Part shown: in pieces, positions 46,140 to 56,242 of the stretch
Layout: each line of letters begins with the position of its first letter
How positions within the stretch are numbered: the stretch's first letter is position 1
Made by a program: the position numbers and the translations under genes
The notes under the pieces: generated by a model
Told to the model about the DNA's origin: nothing
Seen by the model: the letters and a program-made list of their open reading frames with translations, nothing else
The model's database searches: none
Assembly (NCBI RefSeq): GCF_000294655.1
Contig: NZ_CAHP01000009.1
Span: 27,607 to 91,606 of the forward strand
Length of the DNA stretch: 64,000 nt
Origin: Magnetospirillum molischianum DSM 120
GTDB lineage: Bacteria > Pseudomonadota > Alphaproteobacteria > Rhodospirillales > Magnetospirillaceae
Direction of reading: 5' to 3'

Positions 46140-46451
46140 TCACAGCGCCTTGCCTTTGATGATCGGATCGGCGCACCACGTCTTCCCCCCCTTGAATCGT
46201 GCGGCAATAATGGCGGGGACAGTTCCGGCGAGGTGATCCCGGAAGCCCTGCTCGAGGGCTTGGCGCTCGTCGTCCGGCAGTCCGTCGATAAATGCCATGA
46301 GGACGGCTTTCTCGCGGGCACCGCCTGCCTTGCGTCTGTTCGCCGTCTTGGCCTCAAGTTCTTCGCGCTCGCGTCGGCGTCCCGCTCGGCTTCGCGGGCG
46401 TTGGCTTATCCTTGAGACGGTGGGGTGAAACGGATCGGAGAATAGCGACAA
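46140..46451 (-). pseudogene. possible remnant of a mobile-element (replication-type) protein
   Basis: Only the last ~75 residues look protein-like: RREREELEAKTANRRKAG, then VLMAFIDGLPDDERQALEQGFRDHLAG and ending KTWCADPIIKGKAL. The N-terminal part looks like chance translation. The helical tail is reminiscent of plasmid replication initiators, but this is weak. The segment lies at the edge of the AT-rich island. Confidence 0.25.
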
Positions 46452-46482
46452 AAAAAGGCCGCGCGGTTACCCGCACGGCCCA
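46449..46482 (-). terminator. intrinsic terminator downstream of cysA
   Basis: On the minus strand GGCCGTGCGG, TAA-type loop, CCGCGCGGCC is followed by TTTTTTT. It lies 126-160 bases after the cysA stop. It may equally belong to a small RNA or gene in the 46483-46607 gap, where I see nothing else. Confidence 0.8.
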
Positions 46483-46607
46483 AGGTCAGGGAGGAAACGT
46501 CCAGGAAAGACAGCTGACGCAGGTTCGCGCCAATGCCTTTGCTGCATTGCAGTATATAGCTACGCCCCTCTCGACCCGCAACTAAAAATACGACGATAGG
46601 TGAAGAA

Positions 46608-47672
46608 TCATCCCGTCTCCCCCTCCCACGGACCGGACGTCCCGACAAAGACCCGGACCCGGCGCAACGTCAGTGAAACCGTCGCACCACGATCGATAAC
46701 CAACTGAGAAAAAGCATCTCGGCTCAGTTCGGTTTCGATTGACGCATCACCGGGCAGATCGAGATCGATCCGCACCACTGGACCCAACACCGAAATCTGG
46801 CGCACCACACCATACGGTTGACCGGGAACCGGAGGGACCAAGACAATATCGTGCGGACGAATGAAAGCGATCGCCGCACCATCCGGTGCGGACACGCCAA
46901 CAGTACGACCGAAAAGGGTCGTGGCTCCGTCCTTGACATAACAAGACAGAGCATTGACATGACCAAGAAAGCTAAAGACAAACGGCGTTGCCGGTGAATC
47001 GTAGATCGCGGCGGGGCTGCCGATCTGTTCGATTCGGCCCTTGTTCATCACCACTACCTCGTCGGCGACCTCCAGAGCCTCTTCCTGATCGTGCGTGACG
47101 AACACCCCGGTCAGCCCCAGTTCGTCGTGGAGACGGCGCAGCCAGCGGCGCAATTCCTTACGCACCTGGGCATCGAGCGCACCGAACGGCTCGTCGAGCA
47201 GCAGCAGACGGGGTTCGACCGCCAGGGCACGAGCCAGGGCGACACGCTGACGCTGCCCGCCTGACAATTGAGTGGGATAGCGCCCGGCCAGACCGCTCAA
47301 CTGGACCAGATCAAGCAGCGCAGCGACCCGGCGGTCGATCTCGGCGCGGGGCGGACGGTCCTTACCTTTCCGCACGGTCAGGCCGAAGGCGATGTTGTCG
47401 GCAACAGTCATGTGGCGAAACAGCGCATAATGCTGAAAGACAAAGCCGATGCCGCGATCCCGCGCTTTCCGCTCGGTCGCCTCGACCCCATCCAGGATAA
47501 CCGTACCGTGATCGGGCGCGTCCAACCCGGCAAGAATACGGAGAAGTGTCGTCTTGCCCGAGCCGGACGGCCCCAGCAGCGCCACCAGCTTTCCCTTCGG
47601 GACCAGCAAAGAGACGTCATCCAGCGCCCGGAAGACACCGAACGTCTTGGTGATATTGCGAACTTCGATCAC
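46608..47672 (-). CDS. cysA: sulfate/thiosulfate ABC transporter ATP-binding protein
   Basis: This 354-residue ATPase has Walker [10 protein letters not shown], signature [15 protein letters not shown], Walker [13 protein letters not shown] and the H-loop [16 protein letters not shown]. The C-terminal TOBE-like domain holds [11 protein letters not shown]. The start [22 protein letters not shown] and length fit CysA. No cysT, cysW or sulfate-binding gene is beside it; upstream lies a divergent hypothetical gene. So it is an orphan, possibly separated from its operon by rearrangement near the island. Confidence 0.85.
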   Translation of the reverse strand: MIEVRNITKTFGVFRALDDVSLLVPKGKLVALLGPSGSGKTTLLRILAGLDAPDHGTVILDGVEATERKARDRGIGFVFQHYALFRHMTVADNIAFGLTVRKGKDRPPRAEIDRRVAALLDLVQLSGLAGRYPTQLSGGQRQRVALARALAVEPRLLLLDEPFGALDAQVRKELRRWLRRLHDELGLTGVFVTHDQEEALEVADEVVVMNKGRIEQIGSPAAIYDSPATPFVFSFLGHVNALSCYVKDGATTLFGRTVGVSAPDGAAIAFIRPHDIVLVPPVPGQPYGVVRQISVLGPVVRIDLDLPGDASIETELSRDAFSQLVIDRGATVSLTLRRVRVFVGTSGPWEGETG

Positions 47673-47892
47673 CGGACAGCTCCTCGGTTGACCAAAACGC
47701 CAAGCTTCGCCGAGGGTCTGGGCGATCGGACCCGATCCCCCGAGATTTGCGACATATCAGGATGAGCCTGAAACCCAACAATGAAAAGTCATCGTAACAT
47801 GGCGAGGAACTGGCCCTGTTGCGAGCGATGCCGACCCGTCGTAAGCTGGCCCTGCGTCGGAGATGGGCAGCCGCGCCTGGGGATCATTATGC

Positions 47893-48735
47893 ATGCGCAG
47901 CATATGGCCGTTCTTTGGAGGGGCTCTTGTCGCCCTGAAGTTCTTTGCGTTCACCGTACCGATCCTTGCTGTCGTTGCCGTCCTGTTGCCACTGTTCGGC
48001 ACACTTGGCCCTGACGAAGCGGTTCTCGGCGGAGGATCGAACGTCCGCATGCGCGATGAAGGCGGCCGCGTCACCATGCGGATGTCGAACACGACCTATA
48101 CCCAACTGAGCGTTCCAGTCACGGGAGAACCCCGCCCCCGACGATTGCTGTTGCGACAGCAAACCGACGGCGGTACCGATGGCGAAGGACGAATCCGCCT
48201 CGACGCCTGGCCGGTCGGAATGCCAATCGACTTACGCCGCCCCCCTATTTACACCGTCCATGCCCAGGGCAATTCGGCGAACCTGAGTGACGATGGTCTA
48301 TTCTGGACCGTGCGCAACGGACGCCGCAGCGCGTGGTCGCTGGCCGATGGGTCGTGGCTGTTCGACACCGATTTGCCCCTGGCGGCGTTTACCTTCGAAC
48401 CGGACGCCCGCCGCGTCGCGGCGCTGGCCGTCGCCGACGAAGAATTATGGTCGCGCGGCGCGGTGGGAGTGATCACCTATGCCGCACCGGGCCGGGTATT
48501 GCGGCGGGTGCTGCTGGTCTCGGTCAACCCGTTGCGCGGCCAATCCCTCCGCGCCACCCTGACCGCCAGCCGCCTCGTGTCCTATACCGAGGCAGCACCG
48601 GGTGGGCGGGTCATAGAGTTGCCGCTGGCGATGGGACCAGTGCGGATTCCGGTAACTGCCTCCGATCTCGACGTCGCTCACGCCAGCGTTCCGAGCGGAC
48701 TTAAGCTAAGTCTTCTTCATCCGTGGGGGGAGTGA
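47893..48735 (+). CDS. membrane-anchored hypothetical protein
   Basis: This ~280-residue protein has one N-terminal transmembrane helix (FFGGALVALKFFAFTVPILAV) and a large, probably periplasmic beta-rich domain (for example LFWTVRNGRRSAWSLADGSWL and RRVLLVSVNPLRGQSLRATL). I do not recognise the family. Start at 47893 chosen because the helix begins there; the frame is open ten codons upstream. Its end overlaps the convergent hdaA end by 35 bases. Confidence 0.65.
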   Translation: MRSIWPFFGGALVALKFFAFTVPILAVVAVLLPLFGTLGPDEAVLGGGSNVRMRDEGGRVTMRMSNTTYTQLSVPVTGEPRPRRLLLRQQTDGGTDGEGRIRLDAWPVGMPIDLRRPPIYTVHAQGNSANLSDDGLFWTVRNGRRSAWSLADGSWLFDTDLPLAAFTFEPDARRVAALAVADEELWSRGAVGVITYAAPGRVLRRVLLVSVNPLRGQSLRATLTASRLVSYTEAAPGGRVIELPLAMGPVRIPVTASDLDVAHASVPSGLKLSLLHPWGE

Positions 48736-49411
48736 CGCCATCAAGGACGGCGCGGGCCAGCGGCACAGTTACCGCCCGCTGACCGGCCAGCGCGGCGCGG
48801 TCGAGGCTTTCAACCAGGGCGGCGGCGGCGGCAAAGCTGCGCTCCATCCGCCCCAACAGGTAGCTTACCACCTCCTCGCCCACCTTGATCTGGCGGTCGG
48901 CGAAAAGCTTGACCAGTACCGACGCCAACAGCGCGTCGTCGGGACCACCGATCGCCACCGCAGGCATTGCGCGCAGACGCGAAATCAGATCGGCCAGCCG
49001 CAACGGCCAGCGGGCAGCCACTTCTCGCCCCGTCAGCAACAAATGTCCCCGCGTCTCGCGCACCAGATTGATCAGGTGGAACAAGGCGGCTTCGTCCAGT
49101 TGCCCGGCGGCGGCTGCCTGATCGCAATCCTCGACCGCCACCGCCCCGGCTCCGGCCAACAGATGGGGCGGCGCCTCGACGGTCAGATCGGCGGCAGAGA
49201 TGGTGACGGCCCCGCTGGAGGCAGAAAACAGATGGACCAGATGAGTCTTGCCGCTGCCGGGCGGGCCGGTCAGCACCAATGCCGCACCGGGCCATATCGG
49301 CCAGCGCTCCAACCAAGCATGAGCGTCGGCATTGCAGGGAGCGACAAGAAAGTCACCGGCCGAAAGCGCCGGCCGGTGACCGAGATCAAGGGGAAGCTGT
49401 GCCTCGGTCAT
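48701..49411 (-). CDS. hdaA: DnaA-homologue HdaA (regulatory inactivation of DnaA)
   Basis: This 236-residue AAA+ protein has MTEAQLPLDLGHRPALSAGDFLVAPCN (an N-terminal QLPLDL clamp-binding motif), Walker A GPPGSGKTHLVHLF and VAVEDCDQA in the Walker B position. RLRAMPAVAIGGPDDALL (sensor-type) follows. It lacks the DnaA DNA-binding domain. Hda-type proteins bind the sliding clamp and promote ATP hydrolysis by DnaA after initiation. Order perM-hdaA behind DUF2066 is the known alphaproteobacterial arrangement; it overlaps perM by four bases. Confidence 0.9.
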   Translation of the reverse strand: MTEAQLPLDLGHRPALSAGDFLVAPCNADAHAWLERWPIWPGAALVLTGPPGSGKTHLVHLFSASSGAVTISAADLTVEAPPHLLAGAGAVAVEDCDQAAAAGQLDEAALFHLINLVRETRGHLLLTGREVAARWPLRLADLISRLRAMPAVAIGGPDDALLASVLVKLFADRQIKVGEEVVSYLLGRMERSFAAAAALVESLDRAALAGQRAVTVPLARAVLDGVTPPTDEEDLA

Positions 49412-50517
49412 CTGTCCGGCGTCGCCTCGCCGCCGTGATAGAGCGAACTGGAGAGGTAGCGTTGCAGGCTGAACCGGGTCACGACCCCAATCACTGCCGC
49501 GGTAGGCACCGACAGCAAAATACCAACGAATCCGAACAATGCCCCACCGGCTAATAACGAGAAGATAATCCAGACTGGGTGCAGACCGACACGACCGCCA
49601 ACCAATTTAGGCGTCAGAGCGTAGCCTTCAAGCAGATTGCCGATCAAAAAGACGCCGCCGACCCCAACCAGCAAAGTCCAGCCACCCCCTTGCGCCACCG
49701 CCAGAGAGAAGCTGACCACCAGCCCGACCAGCATCCCAACATAGGGAATGAAAGCGCCGATCCCGGTCGCCGCACCGATCAACAGCCCGAGATCGAGCCC
49801 GACGGCGGTCAGCCCCAAACCATAAAACGCGGCCAGGGTTATGCAAACCGTCGCCTGACCGCGCACGAACCCGGCCAGGGTACGGTCGATCTTGCGCATT
49901 TCGGATCGGATCGTCTCAACATGGGGACGTGGCAGCCATCCGTCGATAGTGGCGACGATCTGATCCCAGTCGCGCAGCAGGTAGAACGTCACCACAGGGG
50001 TAATGAACACCAGCGACAGCAAGCTGACCACCGCGATACCGCCCTTCAGCAGATCGCGGACCAGACCGGCCAGCCAGCCGACCACGGTCCCGGCATAAGT
50101 GCCGATTGCCCCTTGAATCTTATCGATCTGATCGACCGATAAACGGTGTCTCAGTTCGTCGAGCAGCGGCCCGGCCCGATCGCCGAGTGCGCGGATATAG
50201 GTCGGCACTCGCTCGATAAAGGTCAGCGATTGCTGTTCGACCACCGGCACCAGCACCATCAGCGCCAGAATGAAGATCGCGAAGAAGGCAAGAGTGATCG
50301 CCGTCGTCGCCAGAGTGCGCGAGAACCCTTTCTCTTCCAATCGGTCGGCGAGAGGATCAAGGAAATATGCCACCGCCATCCCGGCGACAAAAGGCAGCAA
50401 CACCCCCCGTAATAACCACAGCAACAGCACGAAGACGATGGCGCAGGTCAACCAGAAGCGCAGCCGCTGGCCAGGAGTCATCTCGGTCACAGCGATCGTC
50501 GAAACATCGTTTTTCAT
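49408..50517 (-). CDS. perM: AI-2E family transporter (PerM-like)
   Basis: This ~369-residue membrane protein has about eight hydrophobic helices. Conserved parts are LLPFVAGMAVAYFLDPLADRLE near the start, VTFYLLRDWDQI, IDRTLAGFVRGQ and GIGAFIPYVGMLVGLVVSF. Family members export varied small molecules or ions; the substrate here is not known. The start [13 protein letters not shown] overlaps the DUF2066 stop (ATGA); upstream frame extension would lie within that gene. Confidence 0.9.
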   Translation of the reverse strand: MKNDVSTIAVTEMTPGQRLRFWLTCAIVFVLLLWLLRGVLLPFVAGMAVAYFLDPLADRLEEKGFSRTLATTAITLAFFAIFILALMVLVPVVEQQSLTFIERVPTYIRALGDRAGPLLDELRHRLSVDQIDKIQGAIGTYAGTVVGWLAGLVRDLLKGGIAVVSLLSLVFITPVVTFYLLRDWDQIVATIDGWLPRPHVETIRSEMRKIDRTLAGFVRGQATVCITLAAFYGLGLTAVGLDLGLLIGAATGIGAFIPYVGMLVGLVVSFSLAVAQGGGWTLLVGVGGVFLIGNLLEGYALTPKLVGGRVGLHPVWIIFSLLAGGALFGFVGILLSVPTAAVIGVVTRFSLQRYLSSSLYHGGEATPDR

Positions 50518-51593
50518 CGCGCGCCTCCGATCCGCAGGGTCCATACCCCCTCGGCCTGCTCTAGATTCAATCCGGCAGAGGCCAAGGCGGCACGGACCTG
50601 ATCGGTCTCGCCAACAACATGCAGAGACAGGGCGGCCTCGTCGCGCGTCAACGACACGATCTCCCACCGCCGGACATGAGGCACCCGGCCCAGTCGTTCG
50701 CGCAGAACCAGCCAATCGCCCAGCCCTGAAAGAGGCGCGATGGTGGGCAGAGTGGCGGCATGATCGAAGGCCAGCATGTTCTGCTGCTTATATTGGGTCT
50801 CGTACCCCTGGGCGATCTCGGCCACGGCAGTACGCATCGCCGCCTCGGGACCGCCCTCGGCCGTGAAGGTCTTGCTGTCGAACGGCCGGTGCAAAGAGCC
50901 GCCACCGCCAAGCGTTACCTCGACAGCTCCGGCCGCATTCACCGTGGCGACGGCCACCAGCACATCGCCAGTGCGATAACGTGCCCCGATTGCCGCCAGG
51001 ATATCGGGCTGAAGAGCCACGATGCGATCGACAGGAGGGGAAGCCACGGTCGGATCGGCCACGGAGGCGGCAACCGCCAGCGGAACCAAACCGCCGCCGC
51101 CCTGCGCGACCCACGCCGCCCGCCACGGACTAGGCTCGTCCCAAACCGTGGGCAGGGCACCACCAGCCGGGCGCAGCACGGGCACGACCACCAGTGCGCG
51201 TGATCGCGGCTCGGCGAACTTCACGCCAGCCTCGCGCAGCAGCTTTTTTACCGCCGCGGGATTGTAACGCACCGTCATCGTGGCGAGATAACGCACCGCC
51301 GACGACCGTTCCTGTTCGACCGCGACATCGCGCACGTATTGGCGAGCATCGGTTGCAGGCAGCCTTGCGAGATCGGCAGGGGTGGTAAGCCGTTCAAGCA
51401 TGCGGCGAAAGCCGGTTCGCTCGGCTTCGGCCAACGCCTGCTCCTTCGCAGCGGTGACAGTCGCAGCGGTGACGTCTACGTCAAGCCCGCGCACGGTGAA
51501 GGTATCGGCGGCCAGGGCACGCGGCCCGGTCACGACGATGGTGAGAACACATAACAGAATCAATGCGCCGAGTCGGCGCCGGAGAGAAGCCAT
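50514..51593 (-). CDS. DUF2066 protein (exported)
   Basis: This 359-residue protein has a signal peptide ([22 protein letters not shown]) and the DUF2066 core ([40 protein letters not shown], and [12 protein letters not shown] strand). It sits first in the DUF2066-perM-hdaA operon, a conserved alphaproteobacterial cluster opposite purM. The function is unknown. Confidence 0.88.
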   Translation of the reverse strand: MASLRRRLGALILLCVLTIVVTGPRALAADTFTVRGLDVDVTAATVTAAKEQALAEAERTGFRRMLERLTTPADLARLPATDARQYVRDVAVEQERSSAVRYLATMTVRYNPAAVKKLLREAGVKFAEPRSRALVVVPVLRPAGGALPTVWDEPSPWRAAWVAQGGGGLVPLAVAASVADPTVASPPVDRIVALQPDILAAIGARYRTGDVLVAVATVNAAGAVEVTLGGGGSLHRPFDSKTFTAEGGPEAAMRTAVAEIAQGYETQYKQQNMLAFDHAATLPTIAPLSGLGDWLVLRERLGRVPHVRRWEIVSLTRDEAALSLHVVGETDQVRAALASAGLNLEQAEGVWTLRIGGAR

Positions 51594-52750
51594 TGCAAAC
51601 CGTCCGGGATCAAGTATCTTCGGCCAACCCGTTCCGACCCGAACATATCACACCGAATCCCACGAGGAAGCCCATTCCCGCGCATGATGAAAAGCAAGGC
51701 CTGACCTACCGCGATGCCGGCGTCGATATCGATGCTGGCGAGGCTCTGGTCGAGGCCATCAAGCCGCTGGCCCGTTCGACCGCCCGCACCGGCACTGCCG
51801 CCGGCCTGGGTGGCTTCGGGGCGCTGTTCGACCTTCGCGCTGCCGGCTTTGCCGACCCGATCCTGGTCGCCACCACCGACGGCGTCGGCACCAAGCTGAA
51901 AGTCGCCATCGAGGCAGGCCGACACGATACGGTCGGCATCGATCTGGTGGCGATGTGCGTCAACGATCTGGTGGTCCAGGGAGCAGAGCCTCTGCTCTTC
52001 CTCGACTATTTCGCCACCGGAAAGCTTGACGTCGCCGCAGGCAAGGCGATCGTTTCCGGCATCGCCGAAGGCTGCCGCCAAGCTGGCTGCGCCCTGGTCG
52101 GTGGCGAAACAGCCGAAATGCCCGGCATGTATGCCGATGGCGATTACGATCTGGCCGGGTTCGCGGTCGGCGCCGCCGAACGCGGGCATCTGCTGCCCTT
52201 GATCGATGTCGCCCCCGGTGACGTCGTGCTGGGGCTGGCCTCATCCGGCGTCCATTCCAACGGCTTCTCGCTGGTCCGCCGTATCGTCGAGCGTGGCGGG
52301 CTGTCTTATAATGACCCGGCCCCGTTCGCGCCCGCCCGTCCGCTGGGGGAAGCTCTACTGGAGCCGACCCGGATCTATGTCGCGAGCACACTCGCGGCGA
52401 TCCGCGCCGGAACCGTCAAGGCGCTGGCTCACATCACTGGCGGGGGACTGATCGAGAATCTGCCGCGCGTCCTGCCCCAGGGCGTGGTCGCCGAGATCGA
52501 CGGAGCCGCCTGGGCACCGCCGCCAGTGTTCCGCTGGCTGGCATTCGAGGGCAAGGTCGCTGCCACAGAAATGGCCCGCACCTTCAATTGCGGGATCGGC
52601 ATGGCCCTGGTGGTTGCGCCCGATCAAGCCGACGAAGCGGCGCGTCTGCTGACCGAACATGGCGAGACCGTGCTGCGGATCGGCCGCGTTCGCGCCCGCA
52701 ACGGCGACGAACCCCAGTGCCAGGTCCTACACCAGGACGGCTGGATCTGA
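51593..52750 (+). CDS. purM: phosphoribosylformylglycinamidine cyclo-ligase (AIR synthetase)
   Basis: This ATP-dependent enzyme closes the imidazole ring in purine synthesis. Conserved parts are [39 protein letters not shown], the [12 protein letters not shown] block and [17 protein letters not shown]. Start is uncertain. TTG at 51593 has GGAGAG upstream but lies exactly opposite the DUF2066 start. ATG at 51563 is inside that gene, and ATT at 51674 would give a usual length (358) and follows AGGA. purN, the usual partner, is absent; miaA follows after 135 bases. Confidence 0.93.
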   Translation: MQTVRDQVSSANPFRPEHITPNPTRKPIPAHDEKQGLTYRDAGVDIDAGEALVEAIKPLARSTARTGTAAGLGGFGALFDLRAAGFADPILVATTDGVGTKLKVAIEAGRHDTVGIDLVAMCVNDLVVQGAEPLLFLDYFATGKLDVAAGKAIVSGIAEGCRQAGCALVGGETAEMPGMYADGDYDLAGFAVGAAERGHLLPLIDVAPGDVVLGLASSGVHSNGFSLVRRIVERGGLSYNDPAPFAPARPLGEALLEPTRIYVASTLAAIRAGTVKALAHITGGGLIENLPRVLPQGVVAEIDGAAWAPPPVFRWLAFEGKVAATEMARTFNCGIGMALVVAPDQADEAARLLTEHGETVLRIGRVRARNGDEPQCQVLHQDGWI

Positions 52751-52885
52751 CGCTTTGGCCGGGCTGTTTCCACGTGTTGGGAACGGCCCGGCCCCCGGTG
52801 CCCCGATCATGCGAACGACGCCCCCCAGCTGCCAGTCCGCTAAGACCCAAGCACCCCACCGCGAACCCGGACCCTGCCCCCGACG

Positions 52886-53827
52886 ATGACTCTTCCTTGT
52901 GCCGTTGTGATCGCTGGCCCCACCGCTTCGGGTAAATCGGGACTGGCGCTCGCGCTTGCGGTCGCTTTCGATGGCGTGGTGATCAACGCCGATTCGATGC
53001 AGGTCTATGACGCACTGCCGATCCTCACCGCCCGTCCGGGACCAGCCCATCTGGCCCGAGCCCCCCATCGCCTATATGGACTGATCGACCCGGCCGAGCC
53101 TTGTTCGGCAGCGCGTTGGCGCGATCTTGCCACTGCGGAAATCAATGCCGCCTGGAATTCGAACCGCCTGCCGGTCGTGGTCGGCGGCACGGGTCTATAC
53201 CTCGAAGCCTTGATGGATGGCCTGTCGCCGATCCCCGAAATCCCCCCCGAAGCCCGTGCCGAGGCCCGCACGCTGTTCGAGACCCTGGGCAATGCCGCCT
53301 TTCACCACCGTTTGGCCGAAATCGATCCGGTGATGGCGGCCCGCCTCCCCCTTGGCGACAGCCAGCGGATGATCCGCGCCTGGGAAGTTTTGTCGGCAAC
53401 CGGCCGCTCGCTGGCGGCGTGGCAGACCGAACCGCGTGAAGGCGCGGTGGCGGCGCGGTGGCTTACCCTGGCGCTCGCCCCGCAGCGCGAACGGCTGCGG
53501 CAAGCATGCGACGGCCGCTTCCTGGCGATGGTCAATGCGGGAGCCGTTGCCGAAGCCCGTGATTTTCTCGCCCGCAATCTCGACCCTGTTTTGCCGATCA
53601 TGAAAGCGCTGGGTCTGCGCGACCTGGGCAGCTATTGCCAGGGCGAACGTCCACTGGACGAAGCCATCGCAGCCGCCCAAAGCGCCACACGGGCCTATGC
53701 CAAGCGCCAAATGACCTGGGTGCGGCATCGACTTAAGCCGGATATAGTCCTAGATGCGCAACTTTCGGAAAGTTTGATGACCACAATCTTTATGAAAGTT
53801 CGCCAGTTCCGCTTGACCCCCGTTTGA
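52886..53827 (+). CDS. miaA: tRNA dimethylallyltransferase
   Basis: This 313-residue enzyme prenylates A37 of UNN-codon tRNAs. It has P-loop AGPTASGKS, NADSMQVY, YGLIDPAEPCSAARWRD and VVGGTGLYLEALMDGL. The C-terminal AIAAAQSATRAYAKRQMTW is the conserved RRYAKRQ.TW-type end. Length is normal. It precedes ilvIH by 78 bases, a gene order common in Rhodospirillales. Confidence 0.95.
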   Translation: MTLPCAVVIAGPTASGKSGLALALAVAFDGVVINADSMQVYDALPILTARPGPAHLARAPHRLYGLIDPAEPCSAARWRDLATAEINAAWNSNRLPVVVGGTGLYLEALMDGLSPIPEIPPEARAEARTLFETLGNAAFHHRLAEIDPVMAARLPLGDSQRMIRAWEVLSATGRSLAAWQTEPREGAVAARWLTLALAPQRERLRQACDGRFLAMVNAGAVAEARDFLARNLDPVLPIMKALGLRDLGSYCQGERPLDEAIAAAQSATRAYAKRQMTWVRHRLKPDIVLDAQLSESLMTTIFMKVRQFRLTPV

Positions 53828-53905
53828 CATGGCGATAGGTTGTGCGCCTTCGCGCCGTTGGACTCCAATGGCGTGGCGGCATTAATTTGAGTTCAAGGGG
53901 CTGAT

Positions 53906-55672
53906 ATGGTGCACCACGATACGATGACCGGAGCGGAAATCCTCCTCAAGGCCCTGGTCGATCAGGGCGTGGACGTGATTTTCGGGTACCCCGGCGGTGC
54001 CGTGCTCCCGATCTATGACGAGCTGGCCAAGCAAAATCGCATTCGTCATATCCTGGTGCGGCACGAACAAGCAGCGGTTCATGCTGCCGAGGGCTATGCC
54101 CGCTCGACCGGCAAGGTCGGCTGCGTACTGGTGACCTCGGGTCCGGGAGCGACCAACGCTGTAACCGGCCTGGCCGACGCGCAGTGCGATTCGGTGCCGC
54201 TGGTCTGCCTGACCGGGCAGGTGCCGACCCATCTGATCGGCAACGACGCCTTTCAGGAAGCCGATATCACCGGCATCACCCGCCCCTGCACCAAACACAA
54301 TTATCTGGTCAAGGACACCAACAACCTGGCGCGCACCGTGCACGAGGCGTTCCACGTCGCCCGCTCGGGACGGCCGGGGCCGGTGCTGATCGATCTACCT
54401 AAGGACGTGGTGCAGAATCGCGGCCTCTATCAGCCGCCATCGAAGACGAAATCGAAGTACAACCCGCAGGTTAAGGGTGACCTCCGCGCCATCGAACAAG
54501 CGGTCGAGATGATCGCCGGGGCCAAGCGTCCGATTTTCTATGTCGGCGGCGGCGTGATCAATTCGGGCGTGGCCGCCTGTCAGCTTCTGACTCAGTTCGT
54601 GCGGATGACCGGCTTCCCCTGCACCCTGACCCTGATGGGCCTGGGCGCATTTCCGGGGTCGGATCCGCTGTTCCTCGGCATGTTGGGGATGCACGGCACC
54701 GTCGAAGCCAACATGGCGATGCACGATTGCGATGTGATGATCAATATCGGCGCCCGGTTCGACGACCGCGTTACCGGACGGCTGAACGCCTTCTCGCCGA
54801 AATCCAAGAAGATCCATATCGATATCGATCCCAGCTCGATCAACAAGAACGTCGCGGTCGATCTGTCGATTGTCGGCGACTGCGCCCATGTCATCGAAGA
54901 CATGATCAAGGTGTGGAAGGCCCGCCAGCCCAAAATCGACGAGCGGGCGCTCCGTGCGTGGTGGAGCAAGATCGAGGAATGGCGTGGTGCCGACAGCCTG
55001 CGCTATCCCGCCTCCGACACGATCATCAAGCCGCAATACGCGATCCAGCGCCTCTATGATCTGACCAAATCCCGCAACCCCTACATCTGCACCGAAGTGG
55101 GGCAGCATCAGATGTGGGCGGCCCAGCATCTTCGGCTGGATTCGCCTCTGCACTGGCTGACCTCGGGCGGGTTGGGCACGATGGGCTATGGCTTGCCGGC
55201 GGCGATGGGGGTCCAGACCGCTCATCCTGACGCGCTTGTGATCGACATCGCGGGCGAGTCCTCGATCCAGATGAACATCCAGGAAATGGCGACCCTGGTT
55301 CAGCACAACCTTCCGGTCAAGATTGTCATCCTCAACAATCAATACATGGGGATGGTGCGGCAGTGGCAGGAATTGATCCACGGCGCCCGCTACTCGGAAA
55401 GCCACATGGATCATCATCCTGATTTCGTCAAGCTGGCCGAGGCGTTCGGTGCCGTCGGACTGCGGGCCGAACGCCCGGATCAGGTGGATGGCGTTATTCA
55501 GGAGATGCTGGCGGTCAACCGTCCGGTCATCGTCGAGATGCGCACCGACGCCAGCGAGAACGTGTTTCCGATGATCATGCCCGGCATGGCCCATAACGAG
55601 ATGGTACTGGGACAGGAAGACCGCTCTCGCGACAATCCGGGGTCCGAACAGGACGGCATGGTTCTGGTCTAA
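53906..55672 (+). CDS. ilvI: acetolactate synthase, large subunit
   Basis: This 588-residue TPP- and FAD-dependent enzyme is the first common enzyme of branched-chain amino acid synthesis. It begins MTGAEILLKALVDQGVDVIFGYPGGAVLPIYDEL with the catalytic Glu in VRHEQAAVHAAEGYAR. The cofactor region reads IDIAGESSIQMN then VILNNQYMGMVRQWQE. The GES in place of the usual GDG is a form I recall from other alphaproteobacterial enzymes. AAGGGG precedes the ATG; the small subunit follows after 13 bases. Confidence 0.95.
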   Translation: MVHHDTMTGAEILLKALVDQGVDVIFGYPGGAVLPIYDELAKQNRIRHILVRHEQAAVHAAEGYARSTGKVGCVLVTSGPGATNAVTGLADAQCDSVPLVCLTGQVPTHLIGNDAFQEADITGITRPCTKHNYLVKDTNNLARTVHEAFHVARSGRPGPVLIDLPKDVVQNRGLYQPPSKTKSKYNPQVKGDLRAIEQAVEMIAGAKRPIFYVGGGVINSGVAACQLLTQFVRMTGFPCTLTLMGLGAFPGSDPLFLGMLGMHGTVEANMAMHDCDVMINIGARFDDRVTGRLNAFSPKSKKIHIDIDPSSINKNVAVDLSIVGDCAHVIEDMIKVWKARQPKIDERALRAWWSKIEEWRGADSLRYPASDTIIKPQYAIQRLYDLTKSRNPYICTEVGQHQMWAAQHLRLDSPLHWLTSGGLGTMGYGLPAAMGVQTAHPDALVIDIAGESSIQMNIQEMATLVQHNLPVKIVILNNQYMGMVRQWQELIHGARYSESHMDHHPDFVKLAEAFGAVGLRAERPDQVDGVIQEMLAVNRPVIVEMRTDASENVFPMIMPGMAHNEMVLGQEDRSRDNPGSEQDGMVLV

Positions 55673-55685
55673 GGGGTATTACGAC

Positions 55686-56201
55686 GTGACCGACGCAGTT
55701 CAAGACAGCAACCGCCACACCATTTCCGTCCTGGTCGATAACGAATCCGGCGTACTTGCACGGGTCATCGGCCTGTTTTCGGGGCGTGGTTATAATATAG
55801 AGAGCCTGACCGTCGCCGAGGTCGATGCACACGAGAATCTCTCGCGCATCACCATCGTCACCTCGGGCACACGGATGATCATCGAGCAGATCAAGAACCA
55901 GCTGCGCCGGCTGGTTCCTGTGCACAAGGTCCATGATCTGACGATCGAAGGCCCCCATGTTTCGCGTGAGTTGGCCTTGATCAAGGTTGCCTCGTCCGGG
56001 GAAAAGCGGGTCGAGGCTTTGCGGATCGCCGATATCTTCCGGGCGCGGGCGATCGATTCGACCAACGAATCCTTCGTGTTCGAGGTAGTCGGCGCAACCG
56101 AAAAGGTTGAAGCGTTCATCACCCTGATGCAGCCGCTGGGGCTGGTTGACGTGTCGCGCACCGGCGTTGTCGCCATCGCACGCGGGCCGAAGGCTCTGTA
56201 G
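55686..56201 (+). CDS. ilvH: acetolactate synthase, small (regulatory) subunit
   Basis: This 171-residue protein has the N-terminal ACT domain HTISVLVDNESGVLARVIGLF (SGRGYNIESLTV) that binds valine for feedback inhibition. The C-terminal domain holds ELALIKVASSGEKRVEAL. It starts with GTG 13 bases after ilvI, so both are in one operon. Length normal. Confidence 0.95.
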   Translation: MTDAVQDSNRHTISVLVDNESGVLARVIGLFSGRGYNIESLTVAEVDAHENLSRITIVTSGTRMIIEQIKNQLRRLVPVHKVHDLTIEGPHVSRELALIKVASSGEKRVEALRIADIFRARAIDSTNESFVFEVVGATEKVEAFITLMQPLGLVDVSRTGVVAIARGPKAL

Positions 56202-56242
56202 TTTCCGTGACGCGAACGGGGGATGGCGCGTGCCGTCTCCCG

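Noticed and set aside
46406..46648. 80-codon minus-strand frame next to cysA
   Set aside because: It crosses the cysA stop and a strong terminator, and has no start signal or protein-like pattern.
53828..53905. Attenuator leader peptide before ilvI
   Set aside because: The 78-base gap has no short frame rich in Leu, Val or Ile codons with a ribosome site.
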